From assembly GCF_034670125.1 (NCBI RefSeq), contig NZ_JAXMOC010000001.1, positions 186,001 to 250,000 on the forward strand: a stretch of 64,000 nt of DNA. Reading direction: 5' to 3'. Of the stretch, positions 26,701 to 32,195 are shown in pieces. Both the position numbers and the translations under genes were made by a program. The DNA comes from Maricaulis sp034670125 (lineage in GTDB: Bacteria; Pseudomonadota; Alphaproteobacteria; Caulobacterales; Maricaulaceae). The stretch's first letter is position 1. Each line of letters starts with the position of its first letter. Under the pieces are notes generated by a model. It was not told the origin of the DNA. It saw nothing but the letters and a program-made list of their open reading frames with translations, and made no database searches.

Positions 26701-27404
26701 CCAACACTGGACCGTTCGACCCCTGCGAGACCATCGCTGCGCGTTGATATGATTTGCCCGGCGAGGTCGATCGTCGGAAAAACACCAGGTGGGTCGTACA
26801 AAACGCCGCTAAAGCCCGGCAGTGTGGGACCTTCTTCTCCGGCTTTGCCGCCCCGGGCCGAAACGAACGCACCACCGGATCGACCATTCCCGCCCCGGTC
26901 ACCCTCAAAAATCTGCGCGACGAAATTGATGTCAAAGGGGGTCGGCTTGGGTCGAAATGCCGGAGCTGTTGGTGTGATTGTCGGCGCCAAGACCTGCACA
27001 ACATCGAATGTCCGACCGTCAACCAGCTGCACTCTGTCGACAAGGCCAGTCGTTGAGTTGACCAGCGCCGTCTGTATTTCGACGTCATCGCCACCCTCAG
27101 GGTCAGGCAGAAATTGTCCCGGTGCCGTTGTTGTAAGTATGAAAACGCCAGAATCCGTTATCACACCGTTTTCGACAACGTCCGTGACGGTTTCGGTATC
27201 ATTTGTGACGGGGTTTACGATCGGATCGCCGACGGCCTGGGCATCCGCGCCGCCCGGGGCCCCGAGTTGCAGAACTGACCACGCGATCGCGGCAACCGAA
27301 CTCGTAACAAATAGCCCGCGTTTTTTCCGTGAAACCGGCTTGCCAGACACGGCAAGGCACTGCGAATTATCCAGGCTGTCAGCCGGCAAACCCTTATTGA
27401 GCAT
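14751..27404 (-). CDS. Giant glycine-rich autotransporter adhesin (type Va secretion)
   Basis: A single 4217-residue frame. The N terminus has an extended signal peptide (GKPVSRKKRGLFVTSSVAAI, cleavage near residue 56 after GADA). The passenger is made of roughly 50 imperfect repeats of about 50-80 residues, each with an AQSVGGGGG-type block, commonly followed by GGFNVTGGI and a short Asp/Gly-rich strand. A linker with a tandem 44-residue repeat precedes a C-terminal autotransporter beta-barrel of about 270 residues ending in FRVRF, the terminal aromatic expected for BAM insertion. It should be displayed on the outer surface as a very long beta-solenoid; adhesion or biofilm function is inferred. 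A G9 tract lies inside the frame. The gene sits between two copies of an integrative-element terminus. Confidence 0.93.
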   Translation of the reverse strand: MLNKGLPADSLDNSQCLAVSGKPVSRKKRGLFVTSSVAAIAWSVLQLGAPGGADAQAVGDPIVNPVTNDTETVTDVVENGVITDSGVFILTTTAPGQFLPDPEGGDDVEIQTALVNSTTGLVDRVQLVDGRTFDVVQVLAPTITPTAPAFRPKPTPFDINFVAQIFEGDRGGNGRSGGAFVSARGGKAGEEGPTLPGFSGVLYDPPGVFPTIDLAGQIISTRSDGLAGVERSSVGGNGGHGGDATLSIVGGGKPGGRGGAGGNVWLTVQGGTINTTGSEAHGIVAQSRSGVGGQGGDSTLAISGAGDGGEGNDGGNVTLDVLSSTTSITTRGEGSAGVLAQSLGGGAGSGGSAYNLFAFAGRAKDGGDGGNVNLTFAGSVQTYGIGAPGVFAQSLGGTGGQAGDAGGLAAFGDDGSGGGNGGSVALDLLSTARVFTAGIGSTGVLAQSVGGGGGATGTSVGLGAFGASGGSGGDGGSVALTLQRGAQVETRGMASTAVLAQSVGGGGGTGRTTVGVVALGATGGGGGSAGYVTLDSHANIQTQGIFSLGIGAQSVGGGGGNAGTTVGVLSLGGDGGDASHGGDVHMRVGGVVETQGALSAGVFGQSIGGGGGNGGVTVAGGLYFGLALGGQGGAGGNGHLVSLDLLPRSVLAGGVEREATSVISTRGYFAPGIQLQSVGRGGGNGGMAVTGTVGLFGSAAVAIGGGGASAGDASLVRLRGDVDILTEGARSTGIMLQSIGGGGGSGGGAIAVSAAGGPGGAASVSVAVGGSGGGGGDSLGEYLDDDGNIIASGERRTAVYLDSGGLIRTRGAGSNGIFAQSLGGGGGSGGFAIAAPVAGSDGVAVAVGIGVGGSGSGGGNASGVDVTFDGSIRTEGFSSTGAFIQSVGGGGGNGDLAIVGSVAGAGSFSGAVGVGVGGAAGAGGDGNFVRANILGTVQTAGVGSHGVVVQSVGGGGGDGGFSIVGSITASGAGSAGVGIGVGGQGGGGGDGGAVETDLADIVTIGEGAHGAVIQSVGGGGGNGGFNVTAGIAAAQSGSGSISVGLGGSGGRGGDGGAVTSLFRGDFTGLGLRGGDYEGLGDVTGLLAQSIGGGGGKGGFNVSAGISASTGASGNINIGFGGSGGGGGNAGTVEFTLDADEDDRLLRVALTGETDPDRAGTAILAQSVGGGGGNGGFNVSAGIAVGANGAGNIGIGFGGAGGDGGDAGQVTLNANRDFVAGDGATVLTVGDRVDGIVAQSVGGGGGSGAFNVTAGIAVTYQVGVSGNLGIGVGGFGGEGGHGSAVIANLGGDVFTMGHEASGIVLSSAGGGGGSGGFNVTGGIAVTAEKGLAGNIGVGVGGFGGGGGRAGDVLGRVNSSIYTYGHESAGLLTQSLAGGGGNGGFNVTGGISLSGGASTGAGVLGVGVGGFGGDGGDSGAVDLIYEGDIATRGDASYGALVQSQAGGGGAGGFNVTGGIAVARGQAGALGFGLGGFGGGGGNASLVEAHLNGGITTIGDDAFGLVIQSVGGGGGAGGFNVTGGVNLSTGSNTAGINAGIGGFGGAGGNGGVVTASSTGVVFTNGVDADGVLAQSVGGAGGRGAFNITGGFGFTNTGRNIGVSLGLGGFGGDGGDASAVSLTRTGDTITNGAMSDGVVAQSIGGGGGSGAFNISGQVAFNTNLDGSTLGAAIGIGGFGGDGGSAGTVTLNIDGDVAATGSLPVRYIESASLADLADLFGAELGPSGEGDDIEWSSRVRVLEDGSHGVVAQSVGGGGGLGSFNVSGNISDGESARGLALGIGGFGGEGGDADLVRFNTGADQVSLGALGDSRSALLVQSVGGGGGAGGFNVSGQLSYSGNATLGMGGFGGDGGSAGDVFATANADLFARGNFARGVLAQSVGGGGGYGGFSVAAGISASTNSSDPTLTVSVGGNGGDGGRAERVVLEHLGAIFVDGLGAGGVLAQSVGGGGGDGNFSVGSNLSLGTTSGYVASIGVGGSAGGGSDSGDVEVRNNGLIAVNTTLDADSETGEITATATEFTDFNFGLRAQSIGGGGGSGAFNLTAMLANEGNPFAASVGGSGGGSGNAGDVSVTRGYTSGGEFSPGSIWLNGDYSVGLAAESIGGGGGTAGGAFLVTGRKGANSRTDFALAANILVGGNGGGAGAGGEVRVDHAGHILVSGHQTRGIVALSVGGGGGNANFALGAGRNPNASSVNITVGGAPASASSGGSVLVRHAGIISTDGDESEAVIAQSVGGGGGNIALSMTQVFSQSNALEATLGRAGGQGGDGGDVAATILESFEFDGTTVRSVLDTKGDNSIALFAQSVGGGGGTSSSSAIDITRTERSGDPKDEVVHQVGFSFGHDGADGGHGGNVFVNSAAQIGTTGLESHGIFAQSIGGGGGRGGGAIRPSINATTTVDLAFGGNGGTGAFGGAISVENTGLIETRGNNSRGIIAESVGGGGGTGGYVISPIVNIDNPILPAARNSNTFNFNYGGDGGDGGIGGRISILNSGNVITNGESADGVVARSIGGGGGSGGITGTLRLSTSGSTNIYGLNIGGSGGNGGHGGSIDVRNTGAVVARADFSRGILAHSVGGGGGSAGLVANLDLSNARRSSEYRNSVTINIGGAGGVGDSGGSVFVENGQFSQQDLRGLIQTAGDEGHGIYARSVGGGGGDGGSVFTIQGTNAEVGSSALPIDMELGVAIGGLGGTGGRGGDVTVNNKGLIFTEGARAYGILAESIGGGGGNGGFAFAGNISLNARSNAPAVALGGIGGDGGDAGLITIDNSGSIHTTGREAHGIVARAIGGGGGHSRLGVAATGEPVSLVLSNTLSAVLGGSLLSSGGDAPEVNLRNTGSITTEGVLARTTHIQSIAGGGGSISFDFSEVDWLAGTPIDNPSPAADSAPHFSGYLGGDTTVNQNAGNIRSSSTGTFVSRGDVGSASEASSIGGGGGLFNLFVDVVQDSSGPGGGVGDLSPEDLAIGISFGGKNGVNNSGGDLQIDQQALLYVEGDLSIAAIDQSIGGGGGGANIIVDVPSGLVFDRFSVGMGGEGGQNETGGDVFRTQASDLIALGTAARGALMQSIGGGGGYTRASFSGLGAEGVSAEFSLGALSGSTLDGGLVTAVFNENVIVSGVGSYAILLQSVGAGGGQVTHLGGDELQLFYGAEGSASGDGGDIDLDVEGALFVEGRAATAVLAQSIGGGGGSVATDSNGSSVSIDARSDGIGDGGSISINIGGTVQTLSESSIGLVAMSAGGGGLTLTTGATDDDDVEPSLFSASAGGSGSGGDVDIRLAGDLVTFGDRSHGMLAQSLGETGGAITSVFGGDVSISGDNAYGVILQSIGGGGGFASSQFAAEILEVSDATGGDGGRIAFTIDGNVAATGDNAFGIIAQSLGGGGGWADGAYVSGGDGAGGDITINVDGAVFAPGENSSAVFAQSRGVNGAGNILMEITGLVRGGSGSGVGVAFEGGSTNQLTSFGSVSSVSGLAITGTDGNDAVSNFGLVVGSLDLGSGDNSFDNVAGSTFVAMDTIDLRDPPSASLASAAAVRAVPTQTGFEFVSPIVSEVTDESGRVGPASRHETIEQQAAPVASLAASSGGSHYDGKRPVQNELAPAEQLPVSAAVENMGGQAAPVAALSASSGGSHYDGKRPVQNELALAEQLPVSAAVESMGGAVKLPVQDAILPSAVDPIPPGSGPSGKPGRVFVMDTLDEADEMAAGSPDQTRFVAAEGPVNAATFRNSGTFLMGLSASAYPIDLLNGDTFGNLDNQGDPTTNLYYGARVINTVELDGHFEQTADGHLVFDVAYGPYASDRVNVTGSAAVAGTGDITLTWLENDDPVTLFATGEGGIDNGLTIRDTMAVDYSIAADAAGVHLLIETDFGLPSLNRNGRALGGHMDSAVQAGGSAGMGRLLALLGNMQSDQLDVYEAIFAELNPEPHLAVMHGQLTAANNFADDLFNCGSPVSSGDDQCVWSRLEMTANRRDATVENLHTEAQSMRFTGGFERHVGDDWSVAAGVSYETTDPVRIDGHRARTESQGFSVGLGVERNPATGPYYGAAVSGGWSWHETERAVTVFTSGVGTSMPETGYARLGGHVGDSFRHGSFFARPQVSASLTALYHDGLIEEGLDGLGIEVRADKELIGAINPQLTVGHIFRETEDMVGVVSLTGGLRVSTQDRLELPMRFLGSNPLADPAMIGTSLDQLVYQIGADIEIAGNERVGLSIGYDAEFGAATHHHRAGIDFRVRF
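16470..16733 (-). repeat. Two tandem 132-bp units in the autotransporter linker
   Basis: Two near-identical units (16602-16733 and 16470-16601) encode a 44-residue repeat containing ASSGGSHYDGKRPVQNELA and EQLPVSAAVE. They lie between the glycine-rich passenger and the region before the barrel. The few differences suggest a recent duplication. Unlike the passenger, this linker is Pro/Ala/Gln-rich and may be a flexible stalk. Confidence 0.85.
24182..24190 (-). repeat. G9 homopolymer tract inside the autotransporter frame
   Basis: On the coding strand nine consecutive G residues encode part of LRGGDYEG. The tract is in frame here (ON). Tracts of this length in surface-protein genes of other bacteria slip during replication and switch expression; whether it varies here cannot be seen from one sequence. 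Confidence 0.6.
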
Positions 27405-27538
27405 GTTTAATCAGCGCTGCGCACTGCCCCCATCAATAATCGGATGCAAACATGCACCTGTTGGCGGCACAACATTTTTCGCTCGGTAAGGGAATCGCGG
27501 CCGCCCCTTCAAAGGCGACCGGTAAACGAAGCATTGGA
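27405..27538. promoter_or_regulatory. Upstream region of the giant autotransporter gene
   Basis: About 130 bp between the autotransporter ATG (27404) and the recombinase remnant. It must contain the gene's promoter unless transcription starts in the remnant. I see no convincing -35/-10 pair and no strong ribosome-binding site. Confidence 0.3.
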
Positions 27539-27886
27539 CATCCTCGACAATCGTCAACCGCCCGAACTGACACTGCAATATCCCCTGACCAACCCATTTG
27601 CGCTCAAATGCAATTAGCAGGCCAGAACGCTTGGATTTATCGACAACAGGCTTCCCTGTTCTTGCCGGCAACTGGGAAAGCCAACCCCCTGCGATTTGGG
27701 AAATACAGGAAATTCGCCCTACCCGATCGGCCCGAAAGCGCGAACAGAGACCGGTGGGCAATATCGCGCCCGGATCGCCGAGACACCCAAGTCTCCATGC
27801 AGGGAAAATTCCGCGAAGGCACGGAACCACCGCGGGAATTGCGGGGCGCCGTTTTATCTAATTGTTTCAAGAAAATATGTGGCGGT
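27539..27886 (+). pseudogene. Decayed recombinase 3' end and element terminus, copy B
   Basis: Bases 27539-27650 match the last about 35 codons of the serine recombinase (the CTGACACTGCAATAT and CAGGCCAGAACGCTTGGA segments are retained), but an in-frame stop and substitutions break the frame. The following flank also matches copy A, including the GAGACACCCAAGTCTCCATG stretch, and ends in ATATGTGGCGGT (27875-27886). The last bases of that 12-mer are the 3' end of tRNA-Ser. This is a remnant of an earlier or second integration at the same tRNA. Confidence 0.8.
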
Positions 27887-27969
27887 GAGGGTGGGATTCG
27901 AACCCACGAGACGGTTACCCGCCTACACGCGTTCCAGGCGTGCGCCTTCGACCACTCGGCCACCTCACC
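27880..27969 (-). tRNA. tRNA-Ser (anticodon GGA)
   Basis: A 90-nt class II tRNA on the minus strand. The acceptor stem GGTGAGG/CCTCACC is followed by discriminator G and an encoded CCA. GGCCGAGTGGTCGAAGGC forms the D arm. The anticodon stem CACGC/GCGTG encloses CTGGAAC, with anticodon GGA at plus-strand bases 27933-27935. A long variable arm and a GGTTCGAATCC T-loop complete it. It reads UCC/UCU serine codons. Its 3' end is the junction with the accessory region, consistent with use as an integration site. Confidence 0.97.
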
Positions 27970-28127
27970 GCGAAGGCGCGGACTATACGCATCGGGCGAG
28001 CGGAGGCAAGGCGTTTTGCTCAGCTTCAACACCTCTCGGACTTGTCATTTGGCCTGCTGGTTGCCAGGCGGCAGGTTGAGGGTCCGGGGGCACACATCCT
28101 CGATCGGGCTTGATCAAGGAGAAGTAC

Positions 28128-28721
28128 ATGAAAAACAGGCAATTGGCCTTTTTCGTGGTGATGTTAGGCGCCCTCGCGACACTGCCGGCCCCAGCGCTGG
28201 CACAGGACGAAGCCGTCCGGCGCAGCTGGGGGGCGCAAGCCCGCGCCGAGATGGAGCGGCTGGCCCCTCTGGCCGGGCACTGGCAGGCGCGCGAATATGA
28301 CAGCGACCGGCAGGACGGATGGACCGGCGGCGAGACCGCCTACGCCGTGACGATCCGCTATCTTCTCGACAATATGGCCCTGCGCGAAGAAGCGCCGGAA
28401 CGGCCGGTCAAGCCCTGGCGCCTCGAAACAACCATCCAGTACGACCAGAACCGCAATGTCTTCCGCCTCGTGGCGATGGACGACACCTGGGGAAATCTCG
28501 ACGTTTTCGAGGGTGTGATGGACACGGACGACCGCCTCACCATCACCAATCTCCGTGTCGACACTCCCTATGTCGGCGACGATGGTGCGCGCACCCATTT
28601 CCGCCTTTCGATCACGATTGCCGACAATGACCATCACAGCATGCTGATCGAATCGAGCCCCGATGCTGGCGAGACATGGCAGCCCTTCCAGCGCATCGAG
28701 CGGACACGCCTCGGCAGCTGA
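28128..28721 (+). CDS. Secreted DUF1579-like protein
   Basis: The 197-residue protein has a Sec signal peptide (MKNRQLAFFVVMLGALATLP, cleavage after ALA) and a mature part with LAPLAGHWQAREYD, ETTIQYDQNRNVFRLVAMDD and a beta-rich C terminus. This pattern resembles DUF1579/lipocalin-like beta-barrel proteins of unknown function. The ATG at 28128 is preceded by AAGGAG at good spacing and is preferred over an upstream TTG. It is the first core gene after tRNA-Ser; msrA follows 74 bp downstream. Periplasmic location is inferred from the signal peptide. Confidence 0.7.
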   Translation: MKNRQLAFFVVMLGALATLPAPALAQDEAVRRSWGAQARAEMERLAPLAGHWQAREYDSDRQDGWTGGETAYAVTIRYLLDNMALREEAPERPVKPWRLETTIQYDQNRNVFRLVAMDDTWGNLDVFEGVMDTDDRLTITNLRVDTPYVGDDGARTHFRLSITIADNDHHSMLIESSPDAGETWQPFQRIERTRLGS

Positions 28722-28795
28722 CGCAGTCGGGGGCTCTGGTTTTTGCAGGCGGGGTGACTATCTTGTCGGTCAGTCCCTCGGCTTCGGAGCCCCCC

Positions 28796-29449
28796 ATGTC
28801 AGACCCGGTCTGGAAATCACGCATCATCCCCGCTGCACAGGCCTTGCCGGGCCGGTCGCAGGCCCTGCCGCTGGCTGTCAGCCATGCCGTCACCGGGCGC
28901 GACATCAAGAGCGACACGCCGGCCGGGATGGAAGAGATTTTCCTGGGGCTTGGCTGCTTCTGGGGAGCGGAACGCCTGTTCTGGGAGACCGACGGGGTCT
29001 GGCACACGGCAGTCGGCTATGGCGGCGGCACCACGCCCAATCCCACCTATCGGGAAACCTGTTCCGGAGCGACCGGGCATGCCGAGCTGGTCCGGGTGGT
29101 CTTCGACCCGGCGCAATTGTCACTCGACCAGGTGCTCAAACGCTTCTGGGAAGGGCATGATCCGACCCAGGGCATGCGCCAGGGCAATGATCGCGGCACC
29201 CAGTATCGGTCGGCGATCTATGCCACCACGCCGGAACAGCTTGCGGCGGCGCAAGACGCCGCATCCCGTTACCAGGCAGAACTGGACGGGGCCGGCTTGG
29301 GCACGATCACCACCGAGATCGCGATGGCCGGACCGTTCTATTACGCCGAAGACGACCACCAGCAGTATCTGGCGCGCAATCCGTCCGGGTATTGCGGCAT
29401 AGGCGGCACCGGCGTGATCTGCCCGATTGGCCGCCCTGCCCCGGCCTGA
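28796..29449 (+). CDS. msrA: Peptide-methionine (S)-S-oxide reductase
   Basis: The 217-residue protein contains the MsrA active-site motif GCFWGAE with the nucleophilic cysteine, VGYGGG, TGHAE and GNDRGTQYRS. The C-terminal GYCGIGGTGVICP carries two candidate resolving cysteines, like the E. coli-type enzyme. It reduces methionine-S-sulfoxide in oxidised proteins using thioredoxin. An N-terminal stretch of about 45 residues precedes the core, as in E. coli MsrA. I chose the ATG at 28796, which has GGAG 7 nt upstream; longer readings would overlap the previous gene. No signal peptide is seen, so it is cytoplasmic. Confidence 0.95.
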   Translation: MSDPVWKSRIIPAAQALPGRSQALPLAVSHAVTGRDIKSDTPAGMEEIFLGLGCFWGAERLFWETDGVWHTAVGYGGGTTPNPTYRETCSGATGHAELVRVVFDPAQLSLDQVLKRFWEGHDPTQGMRQGNDRGTQYRSAIYATTPEQLAAAQDAASRYQAELDGAGLGTITTEIAMAGPFYYAEDDHQQYLARNPSGYCGIGGTGVICPIGRPAPA

Positions 29450-29551
29450 CGTCCGGCTCTGTGACCGGGCCCTGCCTTTGCTGACGCTCAAAAGCGCTGA
29501 CAGCCCGTCGCGGCCTGTCTAGACTCGCGGCAAGCGGTTCGGGATGGCGGC

Positions 29552-30226
29552 GTGACACGACTGATTGCCTTTGATGTGGATTCAACCCTGTTGCGGGTCG
29601 AGTCGCTGGACACGGCGCTAGAGGCGGCATTGGCCGGGCGCGAGGACAAGGTCGCAGCCAAGGCCCGGCTGCACGAGATCACTCGTGCCGGCATGTCCGG
29701 CAGCATGGCCCTGCGGGACAGTCTCGAGGCGCGGCTGAAGCTGGCGGCGCTGGACCGGGACGGGGTGGCGATTGTCGCCGGCCAGTTGCGGCAGCGGGTA
29801 ACGCCCGGCATGGCGCCGCTGATCCGCAAACTGCGCGAACGTGGCGACGTGCTGCACGCCATTTCCGGTGGCTTTGCTGACCTTCTGGAACCGGTACTCA
29901 AGGATCTCGGCTTCGGGCACGGCGATATCCACGCCAACCGCTTTGTCTGGACCGGCGATCAGGTCAGCGGTCTCGACACCGACTATCCACTGTCACGCAA
30001 TGGCGGCAAGGCGGACCTGCTGAACAGTATTTCGGGGCAGGCCGATGAGACCATCATGGTCGGCGATGGCATGACTGATTTCGAGGCTTTCGAAGCCGGT
30101 GCCGCCGACCGCTTCATCGGCTTCGGTGTGATCGCCAAGCGCGAAGTCGTCATCGCCGCCTGTGAGTGGTCCGGTGCCAGTTATGTCCGGACCGTTGACG
30201 GGCTGGCCAAGGCGCTGGGCGTCTGA
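29552..30226 (+). CDS. serB: Phosphoserine phosphatase
   Basis: The 224-residue HAD-family enzyme shows the nucleophile motif FDVDSTLL near the N terminus, GMSGSMALRDSLEARL (substrate cap), the motif II serine in HAISGGF and the Mg-binding VGDGMTDFEA with the following GFG. It catalyses the last step of serine synthesis, phosphoserine to serine. It starts at GTG 29552. It is convergent with serA, 10 bp apart at the 3' ends, so two serine-pathway genes lie tail to tail. It lacks the N-terminal ACT domain of longer SerB proteins. Confidence 0.93.
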   Translation: MTRLIAFDVDSTLLRVESLDTALEAALAGREDKVAAKARLHEITRAGMSGSMALRDSLEARLKLAALDRDGVAIVAGQLRQRVTPGMAPLIRKLRERGDVLHAISGGFADLLEPVLKDLGFGHGDIHANRFVWTGDQVSGLDTDYPLSRNGGKADLLNSISGQADETIMVGDGMTDFEAFEAGAADRFIGFGVIAKREVVIAACEWSGASYVRTVDGLAKALGV

Positions 30227-30236
30227 TCCGGGCCGG

Positions 30237-31457
30237 TTAGCGCACCAACCGCGCCAGGATGGACCCGTCGAGCGCCCGGACATGATCGATGAAGCCGGTC
30301 GGTATGTCCCCCTCCAGATCGGCCGCCACATAACCCAGCTCGCCCCGCGTTTCGAGGTGCTGGGCGGCAATGTTGGCACCCGAGGCGCTGACCGCGTCAT
30401 TGAGGCGCGACAGGAAGCCCGGCGCATTGGAATGAAAGCTCAGCAAGCGTGTACGGCCGGCCCGGATCTGGCCCGGCTCGATTTCCGGCACATTGACCGC
30501 GCCCTTTGTGGCGCCCAGCGCGACATAGCGGGCCAGTTTTCCTGACACGTCCTCGCCGATCGCCTGCTGGGCCTCCAGCGTCGAGCCGCCGATATGCGGG
30601 GTGAGGATGATGTTGGCGAATTTCTGCAGGGGCGAGACGAAGGCCTCGTCCTTGGAGGCCGGCTCCTTCGGGAAAACATCGACCGCGGCACCGATCAGGT
30701 CGCCACGCTCCAGCGCGCCGGCGAGAGCGTCGATGTCGACCAGGTCACCCCGGGCCTGGTTGATCAGGATGGCACCCTTTTTCATCTTCGCGATGGCAGC
30801 CGCATCCATGATATTGCGGGTCTGCTCGGTCGAGGGGACGTGCAGGGTGACGACATCGGACAGTTCCAGCAACTCGTCGAGGCTGGCGCAAGCCCGGGCA
30901 TTGCCGTGCGCCAACTTGGGCTCGGTGTCGTAGAAATGGACATGCATGCCGAGCGCACTGGCCAGGACGGACAGTTGCGAGCCGATATTGCCATAGCCAA
31001 CGATACCCAGATTTTTGGCCCGGACCTCGTGCGAGTTGGTGGCCGACTTCTGCCATTCACCCCGCATGGCGGCGCTCGAGCGCATGGGAATACCGCGCAT
31101 CAGCATGATGATCGAGGCCAGGGTCAGCTCGGCGACCGAGCGGGTATTGCCGAACGGCCCGTTGAAGACCGGGATCCCGCGCGCCGCGGCGGCGTCAAGA
31201 TCGACCTGGTTGGTGCCAATACAGAAACAGCCCAGGGCCAGCAGGTTGGGCGCCGCGTCGAAGGCGGCCCGGTTCATCTTGGTGCGCGAGCGTATCCCGG
31301 CCAGTCGGGCCGGTCCCAGCGCCGCGTGGAGATCGGCCATATCAAGCGCCGCGACATGGCGTTCGACGGAAAACCCGGCGGCATCAAAGGCCACATCCGC
31401 AACCGGATGGACATTCTCGAACAGGACGACAGGGCCGGCTTGGGCGGGGTCAGACAT
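30237..31457 (-). CDS. serA: D-3-phosphoglycerate dehydrogenase
   Basis: The 406-residue protein has the D-2-hydroxyacid dehydrogenase fold: FNGPFGNTRSVAEL, the NAD-binding LGIVGYGNIGSQLSVLASALG, the catalytic Arg region NQARGDLVD, Glu-bearing AAVDVFPKEP and His in LTPHIGGSTLEAQ. A C-terminal ACT domain (about 330-406) would bind serine for feedback inhibition, as in the E. coli-type enzyme. It oxidises 3-phosphoglycerate to 3-phosphohydroxypyruvate, the first step of serine synthesis. The ATG at 31457 begins MSDPAQAG; an in-frame upstream extension is less likely. It is convergent with serB. Confidence 0.95.
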   Translation of the reverse strand: MSDPAQAGPVVLFENVHPVADVAFDAAGFSVERHVAALDMADLHAALGPARLAGIRSRTKMNRAAFDAAPNLLALGCFCIGTNQVDLDAAAARGIPVFNGPFGNTRSVAELTLASIIMLMRGIPMRSSAAMRGEWQKSATNSHEVRAKNLGIVGYGNIGSQLSVLASALGMHVHFYDTEPKLAHGNARACASLDELLELSDVVTLHVPSTEQTRNIMDAAAIAKMKKGAILINQARGDLVDIDALAGALERGDLIGAAVDVFPKEPASKDEAFVSPLQKFANIILTPHIGGSTLEAQQAIGEDVSGKLARYVALGATKGAVNVPEIEPGQIRAGRTRLLSFHSNAPGFLSRLNDAVSASGANIAAQHLETRGELGYVAADLEGDIPTGFIDHVRALDGSILARLVR

Positions 31458-31591
31458 CGCGGCATTTCCTTGGCGCATCAACACGGCCAGAATCGCCGCA
31501 TTCCATGGCGCACCGCAACACGATGATGTTGCGCTTGTCTACCGCATGATATCGCTAACGACTTTGTGGCCGGAGCCCGACCGGCGCAATA

Positions 31592-32122
31592 TTATTCGAC
31601 GTTCAGCGCCCGGACGGCCGCAAGAGTCTGATCAACATGCTCATAGGGGCTCATTTCCGACCAGGAAAAGGCAATGGTCGAATTTTGATCGATCACATAG
31701 GAGGTGCGATTGGTCCAGCCCGGACGCATCATCATGCGCGCATCATAGTCGCGCGCCATGCCCTCCTCGACCGCGAAGACCGGAAAGGCCGAGGCGCAAT
31801 GCTGGGTCGAGAACTCGGCCAATCGGTCGGTATTGCCGCCGGTCACTCCGATCACGCGCGCGCCCTCGGCGGTGAACTGGTCAATCGCCTCGGCAAAGGC
31901 CGCCGCCTGGGCTTCGCAGCCCGAGGTGAAGGCCGCCGGGAAGAAGAACAGCACGACCGGCCCGTTTTCCAATGCCTCGGCGAGATGGAAGGAGACCGGC
32001 TCGCCGGCCTGGAAGCCCGACACGGTGAAGTCGGCTGCGGCATCACCGGCGTCCAGCTCGGCTAGAGCGGGGGCGGCAAGGGCGAAGGTAGCGGCCAGGC
32101 TGGCAGCAAGGATATGGCGCAT
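31592..32122 (-). CDS. Periplasmic peroxiredoxin (AhpC/TSA family)
   Basis: The 176-residue protein has a signal peptide (MRHILAASLAATFALAAPAL, cleavage after ALA) and a thioredoxin-fold body. The peroxidatic Cys motif FFPAAFTSGCEAQA keeps the P-x3-T-x2-C pattern. A second Cys (TQHCASAF) may act as resolving residue, as in atypical 2-Cys/BCP-like enzymes. It would reduce peroxides in the periplasm. GGGGAG lies upstream of the ATG at 32122. It follows lepA on the same strand by 73 bp and precedes serA. Confidence 0.88.
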   Translation of the reverse strand: MRHILAASLAATFALAAPALAELDAGDAAADFTVSGFQAGEPVSFHLAEALENGPVVLFFFPAAFTSGCEAQAAAFAEAIDQFTAEGARVIGVTGGNTDRLAEFSTQHCASAFPVFAVEEGMARDYDARMMMRPGWTNRTSYVIDQNSTIAFSWSEMSPYEHVDQTLAAVRALNVE

Positions 32123-32195
32123 CGGATAACTCCCCGTGTGATGCCGTCTGTCTGGCTTCAAAGATGGGGCGTCTGCGTCAATTGGCAAGCCCCGA

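Noticed and set aside
26419..27489. 356-codon plus-strand frame, and many similar ones opposite the giant autotransporter
   Set aside because: Pro/Ser/Ala-rich products are the mirror of Gly-rich codons; they have no independent support.
28676..28795. N-terminal extension of msrA overlapping the upstream gene
   Set aside because: The ATG at 28796 has a ribosome-binding site and yields a family-typical length.
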